From the NCBI GenBank assembly GCA_905193145.1, contig CAJJNP010000001.1, forward strand, positions 8,210 to 72,209: 64,000 nucleotides of DNA, read 5' to 3'. The translations under genes and the position numbers were made by a program. Position 1 is the stretch's first letter. Each line of letters starts with the position of its first letter. A model generated the notes under the pieces. That model was not told the DNA's origin. It searched no databases and saw nothing but the letters and a program-made list of their open reading frames with translations. The stretch is from an uncultured Odoribacter sp. GTDB lineage: Bacteria > Bacteroidota > Bacteroidia > Bacteroidales > Marinifilaceae. Below, in pieces: positions 36,301-44,103 of this stretch.

Positions 36301-38144
36301 CCGGAATATCTCGCGTACGCCCCATTTTGATTACAGCCATTACGACCATTGTCGCTATGTTCCCATTGGCAATGGGACAAGGAGAGTTTGTATCTGGCTT
36401 AGGAGCTCCTTTTGCCATTACAGTCATAGGAGGCTTAACGATGAGTACCCTCTTGACATTGGTTATAATCCCTACTCTATATTCCGGTATGGAAGATGCC
36501 TTGTATAGACTCAGAACCCAAAGTTTATCAATGAAGCTAATTCAGATTTCTCTGCTATTGGCATCCATTATCGGTATCTATCTTCTGAATGCGACTCTCA
36601 TGTGGAAAATTGGTTATTTAATCGGAGCCATTATACTAATACCGGCAGCGACCTGGTTTATTGAAACAAGCTTACGACAAGCCAACAGCCGTATTATCCC
36701 TCCAGACCAAGAAATTCACATATCAATCAGAAATCTGGTAAAAATATACGGTCGTCCCAATGAGTTTCAAAGAGAATGGACTTCCGGTCAGCACACTCGC
36801 AAAAGATTAGGCCTAAAAGAAGAATACCGCACAGTGAAAGATCTACAACCGTTAGTCTGGCTGATTCCTCTAAACAGTTTCATTTTCTATTTCACCTACT
36901 GGTATCAGACACTGACATTTTGGGCTATTATATTCGCTATTTGCACTTGGCTACTGACAATAAAAATCATCCATATTGCCAATGAATATTTTAAATCTAA
37001 CAACAAGCTGTTATTAAGTAAATCTTTTCAGATTTTAAATATCACAGTACATTATTTCTCACCTCTAGCCACATTGATCTGGAGTACTCTTAAATTTGCA
37101 GATTCAGGAGTCGCTATCCTATTAGGAACTTTATGGTATATTGCCATTACCGCTCATTATCTATCTGAAAGAATTCACAAATACAACATTAAAATTGATC
37201 AAATAGACGGGCGATTCCGCGAAATCAAAAAAATAATCTATCAAGTAGCCACCAAAATCCCAGTCATTGGTTATAAGAAAAAACCCTTCAAGGCTTTAAA
37301 TGCCGTATCTATGGATATACACACAGGAATGTTCGGTTTATTGGGGCCAAACGGAGCCGGGAAAACAACCTTGATGCGTATTATCTGCGGAATCTTTGAA
37401 CAAAGCTATGGTAAAATATTCATCAATGGCATTGATACACAGAAAAAACGGGAAGAATTACAAGGTCTAATCGGCTATCTTCCTCAGGAGTTTGGTACAT
37501 ATGAAAATCTCACATCATGGGAATTTCTTGAATATCAAGCTCTCTTAAAAGGCATATACAATCCCAAAGTGCGCAAACAGCGCATCACGGAAGTGTTGGA
37601 AGCAGTACACATGTATGAAAACAAAGATAAAAAAATCGGTGGATTTTCAGGCGGTATGAAACAACGAATTGGTATCGCACAGACTCTGCTAAACTTGCCA
37701 CGCATATTGGTCGTTGACGAACCGACAGCTGGTCTAGACCCTCGTGAGCGTATCCGTTTCCGAAATTTATTAGTGGAATTATCCCGTAATCGCATCGTGA
37801 TATTCTCAACACACATCATTGAAGATATCGCCAGTTCTTGTAATCAAGTCGGAGTAATCAATAAAGGTTCTTTAAAATATCATGGCACACCGACCGATAT
37901 GGTAGAAATTGCCAAAGATGTTACCTGGACTTTTGAAATACCGGCACGCGACTTTGCAAAATTACCTTCAGATTTACTATTGGTACACCACATCAGAAAT
38001 GGCGAAAACATCAAAGTACGCTGTTTATCTGAAACGCAACCAGTACCCAATGCTGTAAAAACAACACCATTGCTTGAAGATTCCTATCTATGGCTGCTAA
38101 GAAGCGTAAAATTGGCAAACCATGAACAGATTATTACACAATAA
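33396..38144 (+). CDS. RND efflux permease fused to extra membrane helices and a complete ABC ATPase
   Basis: A single 1582-residue frame from the ATG at 33396 (an upstream start at 33357 would overlap the previous gene). Residues 1-1030 are a full RND pump (LPMELYPDAEYPT; TM4 VGMLLDNSVVVMENI; TM10 GIVVNNSIILID). Residues about 1035-1265 add roughly six more hydrophobic segments and a soluble stretch. Residues about 1290-1520 are an ABC ATPase with every motif intact: LLGPNGAGKTTLM, YLPQEF, FSGGMKQR, ILVVDEPTAGLDP, FSTHI. No stop or frameshift separates the parts. It is followed by a small ABC-type permease. ATP-driven action on, or coupling to, the RND pump is inference. Confidence 0.85.
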   Translation: MDKLIRRKVLISMLFIGLTMMGLFSYRYLPMELYPDAEYPTLHINISTKTNLDPQYIKSQAVIPVEGIISGMEGVEEINTRISSQGANTTVSFTKNTNIKYTYLKLEEKIKAIAKNLPEEFSVQVSKAGVGMASDQFMTLQVLSDEDIDYVRNITDADIVPVLESTDGIASVNVMGGRQKSIEILLDKEKCKALNITASQISTLISGNMSEKTFAGSVYENSKRYFVNVTAEYLSTDDLGNIVVADGPVLLKDIAEIHFGIKEEDSYSRVNGKEVITCIIAKSPLVNIIDLSKRVRDEIAQLNTELAAKGVSIQVDTDIAETMSENINIIINLAITGAILAIFILYLFLRNFKIVTFIAFAIPISVFSAYYFFYFFGISINTLTLTGIALAVGMLLDNSVVVMENIFRLRAIGMPREEAAVKGTKEVAKAVAAATLTTITVFLPFLFSDDFLLKLIGEHIGVSIITTLLLSLVVALLLIPMAVNQFMKKQGEQVNFSTLSIHSRPVQIYIALLKICLRKPSTVVFSALLLLVVTLALSLTLTLHTLKEIEADTFNIYMTFPNGNTLSRTDETVRSYEERLQEIPEIEQYNSQVFATDARLTIKLKDDFEKIDNKTLNELKDLVINKTKGLRISDVSYEAIESSENFQGGGGSALMSGGEDLLRKMGMGSQSEKIIIKGQDFEKMSNLAELLEYQLEELENISNASMSYSRGKPEARILFDQYLMGIYDVTPTHVVTELNNFAPQNTTSIKYKAGDEEYDIIIKDKELAEKEEEEDVEPVRTLEDLRNLEVVNDNNSITDLRSFSQINLGRGQGSIIRVNQDEEITVNYTFNSDVNESKSILEAARIEVDDLIQQTDIPTGIAVEVVHEEDETSEFTFLILAAFAIIYMILASVFESVTAPIVLMFAIPLAAIGSLLALLFTSNSLMNANVFIGVIILIGIVVNNSIILIDYTSQLRRLGNRKTRALIIAGISRVRPILITAITTIVAMFPLAMGQGEFVSGLGAPFAITVIGGLTMSTLLTLVIIPTLYSGMEDALYRLRTQSLSMKLIQISLLLASIIGIYLLNATLMWKIGYLIGAIILIPAATWFIETSLRQANSRIIPPDQEIHISIRNLVKIYGRPNEFQREWTSGQHTRKRLGLKEEYRTVKDLQPLVWLIPLNSFIFYFTYWYQTLTFWAIIFAICTWLLTIKIIHIANEYFKSNNKLLLSKSFQILNITVHYFSPLATLIWSTLKFADSGVAILLGTLWYIAITAHYLSERIHKYNIKIDQIDGRFREIKKIIYQVATKIPVIGYKKKPFKALNAVSMDIHTGMFGLLGPNGAGKTTLMRIICGIFEQSYGKIFINGIDTQKKREELQGLIGYLPQEFGTYENLTSWEFLEYQALLKGIYNPKVRKQRITEVLEAVHMYENKDKKIGGFSGGMKQRIGIAQTLLNLPRILVVDEPTAGLDPRERIRFRNLLVELSRNRIVIFSTHIIEDIASSCNQVGVINKGSLKYHGTPTDMVEIAKDVTWTFEIPARDFAKLPSDLLLVHHIRNGENIKVRCLSETQPVPNAVKTTPLLEDSYLWLLRSVKLANHEQIITQ

Positions 38145-38173
38145 ATAACAAACTACGAAAAGTGATAGTCAAT

Positions 38174-38878
38174 ATGAAATTCAAAATTGCAACGCCCATT
38201 ATCAAACTCATTCAATATAATATCAAAATTATATTCGGAAATAAATTCATATACTTCATACTCAGTGCTATCGGTTTTTATATCATCACTGTCGGCATCA
38301 GTCTGTTTTCGGATGATGAAATAACGATGGCAACCGGATACAACATGCTATTAGTCCCATCTATTTTGCTCATTTTTTACCCTACATGCTTCGGAATACA
38401 AAATGACCAAGATGCCAAAATTATTGAAATTATATTCGGTATTCCCAACTACCGATACAAAGTATGGTTATTCCGGTTGATAATAGCTTATGCTATCTGC
38501 TTTATACTAACCTTGCTTCTGTCAATCATCACTAATTGGCTCGTCGTAGAAGTACCTGCAGTCAACCTAACACTGCAAACAATTGTACCCGCCTTATTTA
38601 TCGGACTACTTTGTTTTATGCTCAGCACAATTGTACGCAATGGGAATGGTACAGCCGTATTAATTATCGTCATTGGCATGTTATTATTTGCACTCAATAG
38701 CATGTTAGGAGTCAGCAAATGGAATGTTTTTCTGAATCCATTTGATGTTCCATTGGACAAGAATCCAGAAATATTCTACAACACCGTATTTTACAACAGA
38801 TTATTTATATTATCCGCAAGTTTTGTGTTTTTACTTATAGGTCTATACAAAATGCAGAATCGTGAAAAATTCATATAA
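38174..38878 (+). CDS. Small ABC-2-type membrane permease
   Basis: About 234 residues from the ATG at 38174 (a GTG at 38162 is also open). Six hydrophobic segments are visible (IYFILSAIGFYIITVGI, MLLVPSILLIFYPTCFGI, LIIAYAICFILTLLLSII, IVPALFIGLLCFMLSTIV, AVLIIVIGMLLFALNSML, LFILSASFVFLLIGLY), as in minimal ABC-2 permeases. The gene begins 29 nt after the RND-ATPase fusion and is the best candidate partner for the fused ATPase. It is the last gene of the cluster. Confidence 0.7.
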   Translation: MKFKIATPIIKLIQYNIKIIFGNKFIYFILSAIGFYIITVGISLFSDDEITMATGYNMLLVPSILLIFYPTCFGIQNDQDAKIIEIIFGIPNYRYKVWLFRLIIAYAICFILTLLLSIITNWLVVEVPAVNLTLQTIVPALFIGLLCFMLSTIVRNGNGTAVLIIVIGMLLFALNSMLGVSKWNVFLNPFDVPLDKNPEIFYNTVFYNRLFILSASFVFLLIGLYKMQNREKFI

Positions 38879-38884
38879 TCTCAA

Positions 38885-38917
38885 ATTAAAAAGGACGATT
38901 AAATCGTCCTTTTTAAT
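38885..38917. terminator. Bidirectional terminator, export cluster / dnaG
   Basis: A 15-bp stem (ATTAAAAAGGACGAT / ATCGTCCTTTTTAAT) with a 3-nt loop lies between convergent genes. The dnaG stop codon (38899-38901) falls inside the hairpin. Confidence 0.9.
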
Positions 38918-40836
38918 TTTTCATTTAACCGTGCCCGCACCTTGATGATCGCATTCTTCTTCTTTACCCATTCTATCAATTCATCCATATTCCCTGCATT
39001 CTGACATTCTAAAATCTTATTATCAGCTTCTTTACACAATATCTCTATACGCTTCATTTTATAATTATCCACTACTTTGGGCAACAACTCAGTCAACATA
39101 CTCTCCTCTGAACGCAGTGTCGTATCCAACAATACCCACATCTTACTGAGTTCATAAGGTTCACTCAAAATGTCTGCAACAACAGACGATATCTCCGGAT
39201 CTGGATGAGCTGTAAAATACCTGGCAGGAGAAAAATCGGACATAGTCTTGTAACACTTGCGATACTCTTGTTGGATTTTCTGCAATTGAGGATTCAACAA
39301 CAATAATTCATCTTCAGCAAGCTCATTAATTATATATTCTCCCACTGTGATAACATACCGACCATCTTCATGTTCTTCCTCATACAATACATCTGTACCA
39401 AATTGCAACATATAGCGAACGAGAACAATCTCCTCTGTATCACAAGGAGAAACGCTCCCTAATTTCATTGGAGTTAAAGTCACTTTAGGTTGTTGGACAG
39501 TAGCTTTATACGGCACCGGAACATTGTCGCCAGACTTTTGTCGTCTTAAACGGCTTATCTCATTATAAAGGACAGACTCTTCCACTTGCATTTGACCCGC
39601 CGTCTCCCGTACATATACAGAACGCGTAATTGTATCTGGAATTAAAGAGATACTACGAACAATATCTGTAATCAATTTTGCACGTTCAATAGGGTCTCCT
39701 CCTGCCTGTTCTAAAAGTAACTGTGTCTTGAAATTAATGAAATCGGTTTCGTGAGCATTGATATATTCCAATACCTCCTCTGCCGTATGTGCTTGCGCAA
39801 ACGAATCAGGATCTTCACCATCCGGCAGGGAAACAATCCTTACATTCAATCCTTCCTCCAAGACAAGGTCAATACCACGTAAAGATGCTTTAATGCCAGC
39901 GGCATCACCATCATAAATGATTGTCACATTAGAGGTCAAACGACGCATTAAGCGAATTTGTTCAACAGTCAATGAAGTTCCGGAAGATGCAACTGTATTT
40001 TCTATTCCTTTTTGATGAAAGGAAATTACATCCAAATAACCCTCTACTAAAAAACAACGATCATTTTGGACAATACTTTTTTTTGCAAAATAGATACCAT
40101 ATAAAGTGCGGCTCTTATGGTATATTTCTGATTCAGGAGAATTAAGATACTTGGCACTTTTTTTATCGTTGGTCATAATACGACCACCAAAAGCAATAAT
40201 TTTTCCGGCTAAGTCACGGATTGGAAACATTACTCTAGCCCGAAAACGGTCAAACAGACCTTTTTCAGAATCTATTGTAAGACCTGTTTTCACCAGAAAA
40301 TCCTTTTTATATCCTTTATCCAAAGCATTTTTAGTAAAAGCATCCCAAGCCTCCGGACAGTACCCCAAGCCAAATTTCTCTATAGTTTTATCATCCAGAC
40401 CTCTACGACGGAAATAACTCATTCCTATAGACTTGCCCTCATCCGTATGCCACAATTGATAAGTAAAAAACTTTTCAGCATAACTGGTTACTATCAACAT
40501 ACTCTCCCGTTCTGTCCGCTCCTGCTTTTCACTTTCAGTCAGCTCTTTTTCCTCTATAATGATATTGTATTTAGCTGCCAACCATCGCAGAGCTTCCACA
40601 TAAGAAAGTTGTTCATGCTCCATAATAAAATTCACGGCATTACCCCCCTTCCCACATCCGAAACATTTATATATTCCCTTGGCAGGAGATACCGTAAACG
40701 AACCGGTTTTCTCATTATGAAAAGGACAGCAGCCAACATAGTTTACCCCACGTTTTTTCAAACTGACAAAATCGGACACTACTTCATAGATATCTGCAGC
40801 ATCAAAAATTTTCTGTATAGTAGACGGATCAATCAT
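38899..40836 (-). CDS. dnaG: DNA primase
   Basis: About 645 residues from the ATG at 40836 (MIDPSTIQKIFDAADI), the family's usual start; the frame runs 13 codons further up without support. A CHC2 zinc finger (CCPFH...CFGCGKGG, about 37-63) is followed by the TOPRIM domain (LVEGYLDVISFHQKG; IIYDGDAAGIKA) and a helicase-interacting C-terminus. It makes RNA primers for replication. A TACTTTTG promoter box (40873-40880) is 36 nt upstream. Confidence 0.96.
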   Translation of the reverse strand: MIDPSTIQKIFDAADIYEVVSDFVSLKKRGVNYVGCCPFHNEKTGSFTVSPAKGIYKCFGCGKGGNAVNFIMEHEQLSYVEALRWLAAKYNIIIEEKELTESEKQERTERESMLIVTSYAEKFFTYQLWHTDEGKSIGMSYFRRRGLDDKTIEKFGLGYCPEAWDAFTKNALDKGYKKDFLVKTGLTIDSEKGLFDRFRARVMFPIRDLAGKIIAFGGRIMTNDKKSAKYLNSPESEIYHKSRTLYGIYFAKKSIVQNDRCFLVEGYLDVISFHQKGIENTVASSGTSLTVEQIRLMRRLTSNVTIIYDGDAAGIKASLRGIDLVLEEGLNVRIVSLPDGEDPDSFAQAHTAEEVLEYINAHETDFINFKTQLLLEQAGGDPIERAKLITDIVRSISLIPDTITRSVYVRETAGQMQVEESVLYNEISRLRRQKSGDNVPVPYKATVQQPKVTLTPMKLGSVSPCDTEEIVLVRYMLQFGTDVLYEEEHEDGRYVITVGEYIINELAEDELLLLNPQLQKIQQEYRKCYKTMSDFSPARYFTAHPDPEISSVVADILSEPYELSKMWVLLDTTLRSEESMLTELLPKVVDNYKMKRIEILCKEADNKILECQNAGNMDELIEWVKKKNAIIKVRARLNEKLKRTI

Positions 40837-40872
40837 AGACGACAAAGGTAGAAAGGAAAAATGAATTAGTAG

Positions 40873-40880
40873 CAAAAGTA
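40873..40880 (-). promoter_or_regulatory. dnaG -7 promoter box
   Basis: The minus strand reads TACTTTTG, an exact TAnnTTTG match. It lies upstream of the ATG at 40836 and over the first codons of the longer frame, supporting the shorter start. Confidence 0.65.
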
Positions 40881-40927
40881 AAACGAAATTGGGATATTTC
40901 AGAAAATAGTCTCTAACACATAGACCA

Positions 40928-40944
40928 ATGGCATATTATTTGCA
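40928..40944 (+). promoter_or_regulatory. Promoter element of the tetR-type gene
   Basis: ATGGCATATTATTTGCA contains a near-consensus -7 (TATTATTTG). The same 17-nt element with one difference recurs at 41653-41669 before the TolC gene, indicating two promoters of the same type in the efflux locus. Confidence 0.5.
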
Positions 40945-40957
40945 GAATAACAGCACA

Positions 40958-40987
40958 TGGAAACGTTTTGTACATAAAACGTTTCCA
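40958..40987. promoter_or_regulatory. Putative TetR operator
   Basis: A perfect 12-bp inverted repeat TGGAAACGTTTT / AAAACGTTTCCA around a 6-nt centre lies over the expected transcription start, 18 nt before the regulator's ATG. Its position suits autorepression by the TetR-family protein. Confidence 0.7.
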
Positions 40988-41005
40988 TAAACAAATATTA
41001 CACAC

Positions 41006-41620
41006 ATGACAGCAAACGAAAGCAAACAATTAAAAGAGGAATTATTGGAAAACATTTCAGATCTTTTCCTTAAATATGGATTACGCAGTACATCCATGGA
41101 AGACATCTGTACTCATTTAAAAATCTCTAAAAAAACGCTTTATCAATTATTTTCCAACAAAGATGACATCGTTGAGCAGGTCATGGTTTATCGTCGTAAC
41201 AATTATCACACTCAACAACAATTAAAAAAATTAAGGCAATTAGATGCTATCCATATGATGTTGAATATCAGAGATCACATTATTGAAAATTTCAATAGTC
41301 GACTTCCTGCAAATCTATTCGATTTAAAAAAATACCACCCGGAGGTATATAAAAAAGCAAATAAAATAGACCAGGAGGCCATACAAGCACTATTCAATGA
41401 AATTATAAACAAAGGCATCCAAGAAGGCAACTTTAGAAGCAGTATCAATCAAGAAGTTCAAGTGTATTTATTTGTTAAACAAATGCTGATTCTAAGCGAA
41501 CCGGAATTAATCAGTGAAATCAAATATCCAATAGCAACCATTGTATCAACCATTGTGGAAAACACATTACGCAGTTTTGTAACTCCTCAAGGACAGGAAA
41601 TATTAGAAGAATTAACTTAA
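41006..41620 (+). CDS. TetR/AcrR-family transcriptional regulator
   Basis: A 204-residue regulator. The N-terminal helix-turn-helix (about 12-58) has the typical GLRSTSMEDICTHLKISKKTLYQLFSNKDDIVEQV. The remainder is helical and should form the ligand pocket and dimer face. It precedes a TolC/MFP/RND operon on the same strand and a large palindrome lies at its own promoter, so repression of itself and probably the pump genes is likely. The ligand is unknown. Confidence 0.92.
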   Translation: MTANESKQLKEELLENISDLFLKYGLRSTSMEDICTHLKISKKTLYQLFSNKDDIVEQVMVYRRNNYHTQQQLKKLRQLDAIHMMLNIRDHIIENFNSRLPANLFDLKKYHPEVYKKANKIDQEAIQALFNEIINKGIQEGNFRSSINQEVQVYLFVKQMLILSEPELISEIKYPIATIVSTIVENTLRSFVTPQGQEILEELT

Positions 41621-41652
41621 AAGAAATTACAAAAAATAACATAAAATCGAGC

Positions 41653-41693
41653 ATGGCACATTATTTGCAACGTGCGCACTTTGGTTAAAGTGC
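41653..41693 (+). promoter_or_regulatory. Promoter and inverted repeat before the TolC/MFP/RND operon
   Basis: ATGGCACATTATTTGCA (41653-41669) repeats the regulator's promoter element. It is followed by a 7-bp inverted repeat GCACTTT / AAAGTGC (41676-41693) at the expected transcription start, a second possible operator distinct in sequence from the first. Confidence 0.5.
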
Positions 41694-41725
41694 AAAATTA
41701 TTCAAACATAATAAATCTACAGAGA

Positions 41726-43015
41726 ATGAAAAAAGGAGTATTAATCACTTTTATCGCGATTCTCGTTCCATGGCTGCTACAGGCACAAAGCCCGTCGAAC
41801 GAGCCGCAAAGCCTTTCACTCGAACAAGCAATTAAACATGCAGTAGAGCACAACAAGGAATTGCAATCTTCGCAATTAAACATTGAGATGAGAAACAAAA
41901 TGGTTACAGAGGCTATTTCTCAAGGACTTCCCCAAGTAAACGGTTCGTTGGGATATAGCACAAACTTTGGACACAAGGTTGACTTTGGTGGCTCTGGCTT
42001 CAAAATGGTTGACCAAGTAAACGTCGGAGTATCTGTATCTCAATTGTTATTCAGCGGACAATGGATTCTAGGGATTCAAACCAGTAAAATTGCAAAACGA
42101 ATTGCAGCACAACAGGTTGACATTACAGAACTGGATATCAAAGAAACTGTTTACAATTCCTACTACACCATCTTGGCTAGCGAACGTCTAATGGAAATCG
42201 TAAAGGGTAACTTAGACAACATGAGTAAAATCCAGATGCATACAGAAAACATGTATAAAGCAGGAACTGCAGAGATAACTGATGTAGATCAAATACGTGT
42301 AACTGTAGGACAATTAAAAAACAGCTATCTAGCTATGCAACGCACGGTAGATGTAAACTATAACCTACTTCGCCTCCAGTTGGGTCTACCAGCAGGGACT
42401 CCCATCTCCCTAACAGATCCAATTGAGAAATTCTTGGAACTAGGCAACTTCCTATCTTTAGCCAATCAACAATTTGACATCAACAAAAATAGTCAGTTCG
42501 CACTGATGTTGACACAAGAAGAACTACAAAAGAAGATGGTAGGCTTGAAAAAATGGGCCTATGCTCCAACAATCAGCGGCTCATATTCTTACCAGCACCA
42601 GATTAAATCAGGAGGTTTTATGAACATGCCTCATTCAGCATCCATCACGATGAGCATTCCGGTTTTTTCTGGTTTACAGCGTAAAGCTCAATTAGACCAA
42701 CAAAAAATCACGTTGGAACAAACCAAGCTCAACAAAAGCCTGCTGGAAGATCAACTGAATTTACAGGAAGAGCAATACAAATTTGCTTTAAAGAACGCCT
42801 TAGAAGATTACAACCTTCAAAAAGAAAATATTGAAGTTGCCCGTAAAGTATTGGAAAACTACCAACACAAATACAATGCTGGTGCAGTATCAAGTTTGGA
42901 TTTAACACAAGCAAACAATACATATCTGACTGCAGAAAGCAACTTTACCAATGCTTGTCTGACATTGCTACAGGCACAGACCCAACTAGAGAAATTATAC
43001 AACCACTTGAAATAA
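41726..43015 (+). CDS. TolC-family outer-membrane efflux protein
   Basis: About 429 residues from the ATG at 41726, chosen because it begins a signal peptide (KKGVLITFIAILVPWLLQAQ) and lies after the promoter at 41653-41669; the longer frame from 41672 would begin at the transcription start. OEP repeats are visible (LSLEQAIKHAVEHNKELQ; YNAGAVSSLDLTQANNTYLTAESNF). Forms the outer-membrane channel for the adaptor and pump downstream. Confidence 0.92.
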   Translation: MKKGVLITFIAILVPWLLQAQSPSNEPQSLSLEQAIKHAVEHNKELQSSQLNIEMRNKMVTEAISQGLPQVNGSLGYSTNFGHKVDFGGSGFKMVDQVNVGVSVSQLLFSGQWILGIQTSKIAKRIAAQQVDITELDIKETVYNSYYTILASERLMEIVKGNLDNMSKIQMHTENMYKAGTAEITDVDQIRVTVGQLKNSYLAMQRTVDVNYNLLRLQLGLPAGTPISLTDPIEKFLELGNFLSLANQQFDINKNSQFALMLTQEELQKKMVGLKKWAYAPTISGSYSYQHQIKSGGFMNMPHSASITMSIPVFSGLQRKAQLDQQKITLEQTKLNKSLLEDQLNLQEEQYKFALKNALEDYNLQKENIEVARKVLENYQHKYNAGAVSSLDLTQANNTYLTAESNFTNACLTLLQAQTQLEKLYNHLK

Positions 43016-43041
43016 TAGAAACAACATAAATAATCAGAACA

Positions 43042-44076
43042 ATGATAAAGAACGTTATTTTATCTGCACTCACAATTGCAATCCTCGCCGGATGCTCTAG
43101 CAAGAAAGATGACGGAAAGGCTGCTGCTGTTGAAGCCATTCCGGTTAAAGTACAGACTCTGGAAAAACAAGAAATTTCCCGAACATTGGACTATGCAGCC
43201 AATCTTCAGGCCGACGAACAAGTGTATTATGCTCCAGCCGCAGCCGGACGTATTTCCAAAATCTATGTAGAAGTTGGAGACCGCATAAAAAAAGGTCAAT
43301 TACTTGTAGAAATGGATCGTACCCAATTAGTACAAGCAGAAGTTCAATTAAAGAATCTGGAAGCAGAATACAACCGTGCCTTATTGTTGAATAAAACCCA
43401 AAGCATCAGCAAACAGGCATACGATGCAGCAGTAACCCAATACGAAGTGCAAAAAGCAAATGTAGAGTTCTTAAAAGAGAACACACGAATGTTAGCACCT
43501 TTTGATGGTGTCGTTACCGGTAAATACTTTGAAAACGGAGAAGTTTACACCGGAGGTGCTTTTGGTGGAGCCAATAAACCATCCATTATCGCCATTGAAA
43601 AAATCAGTACTTTAAAAGCCAACGTAAATTTGTCAGAACAGTACTTCCTTTTGGTAAAAAAAGGCATGAAGGTACAACTGAAAAATGAATTGTATCCGGA
43701 ACGCACATTTGAAGGAACAATTAGCATCGTTTATCCGACCATTGATCCCTCATCCAGAACATTTACTGTAGAAGTTCAGATTCCGAATAAAGACGAAGCT
43801 TTACGCCCGGGAATGTATGGAACTATCAATTTCTTGGTTGGTAACACAGAGATCGTAGTGGCTCCTGCTATTGCCGTTCTAAAACTTCAAGGAGCAAATG
43901 ACCGCTATGTATTCTTGAACAAAAATGGTGTTGCAAAACGTGTTGCTGTAGAATTAGGACAACGTTTCGACGAAAAGATTGAATTAATTAGCGACGAAAT
44001 CCACGAAGGAGATCAATTAGTAGTTGTCGGTCAAGGTCGCCTTATTGACGGTTCACCGCTTTCAATCACAAAATAA
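43042..44076 (+). CDS. RND periplasmic adaptor lipoprotein
   Basis: A 344-residue AcrA-type membrane-fusion protein with lipobox Cys18 (ILAGC). Lipoyl halves (ISKIYVEVGDRIKKGQLLVEMD; LAPFDGVVTGKYFENGEVY), a helical hairpin and barrel domains with PTIDPSSRTFTVEV and LRPGMYGTI are all typical. It lies 26 nt after tolC and 27 nt before the pump gene. Confidence 0.94.
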   Translation: MIKNVILSALTIAILAGCSSKKDDGKAAAVEAIPVKVQTLEKQEISRTLDYAANLQADEQVYYAPAAAGRISKIYVEVGDRIKKGQLLVEMDRTQLVQAEVQLKNLEAEYNRALLLNKTQSISKQAYDAAVTQYEVQKANVEFLKENTRMLAPFDGVVTGKYFENGEVYTGGAFGGANKPSIIAIEKISTLKANVNLSEQYFLLVKKGMKVQLKNELYPERTFEGTISIVYPTIDPSSRTFTVEVQIPNKDEALRPGMYGTINFLVGNTEIVVAPAIAVLKLQGANDRYVFLNKNGVAKRVAVELGQRFDEKIELISDEIHEGDQLVVVGQGRLIDGSPLSITK

Positions 44077-44103
44077 ATCAATTAATCGGCTAATTTTTTA
44101 AAT

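Noticed and set aside
41672..41725. Longer start for the TolC gene
   Set aside because: The extra 18 codons begin where transcription should start and push the signal peptide away from the N-terminus.
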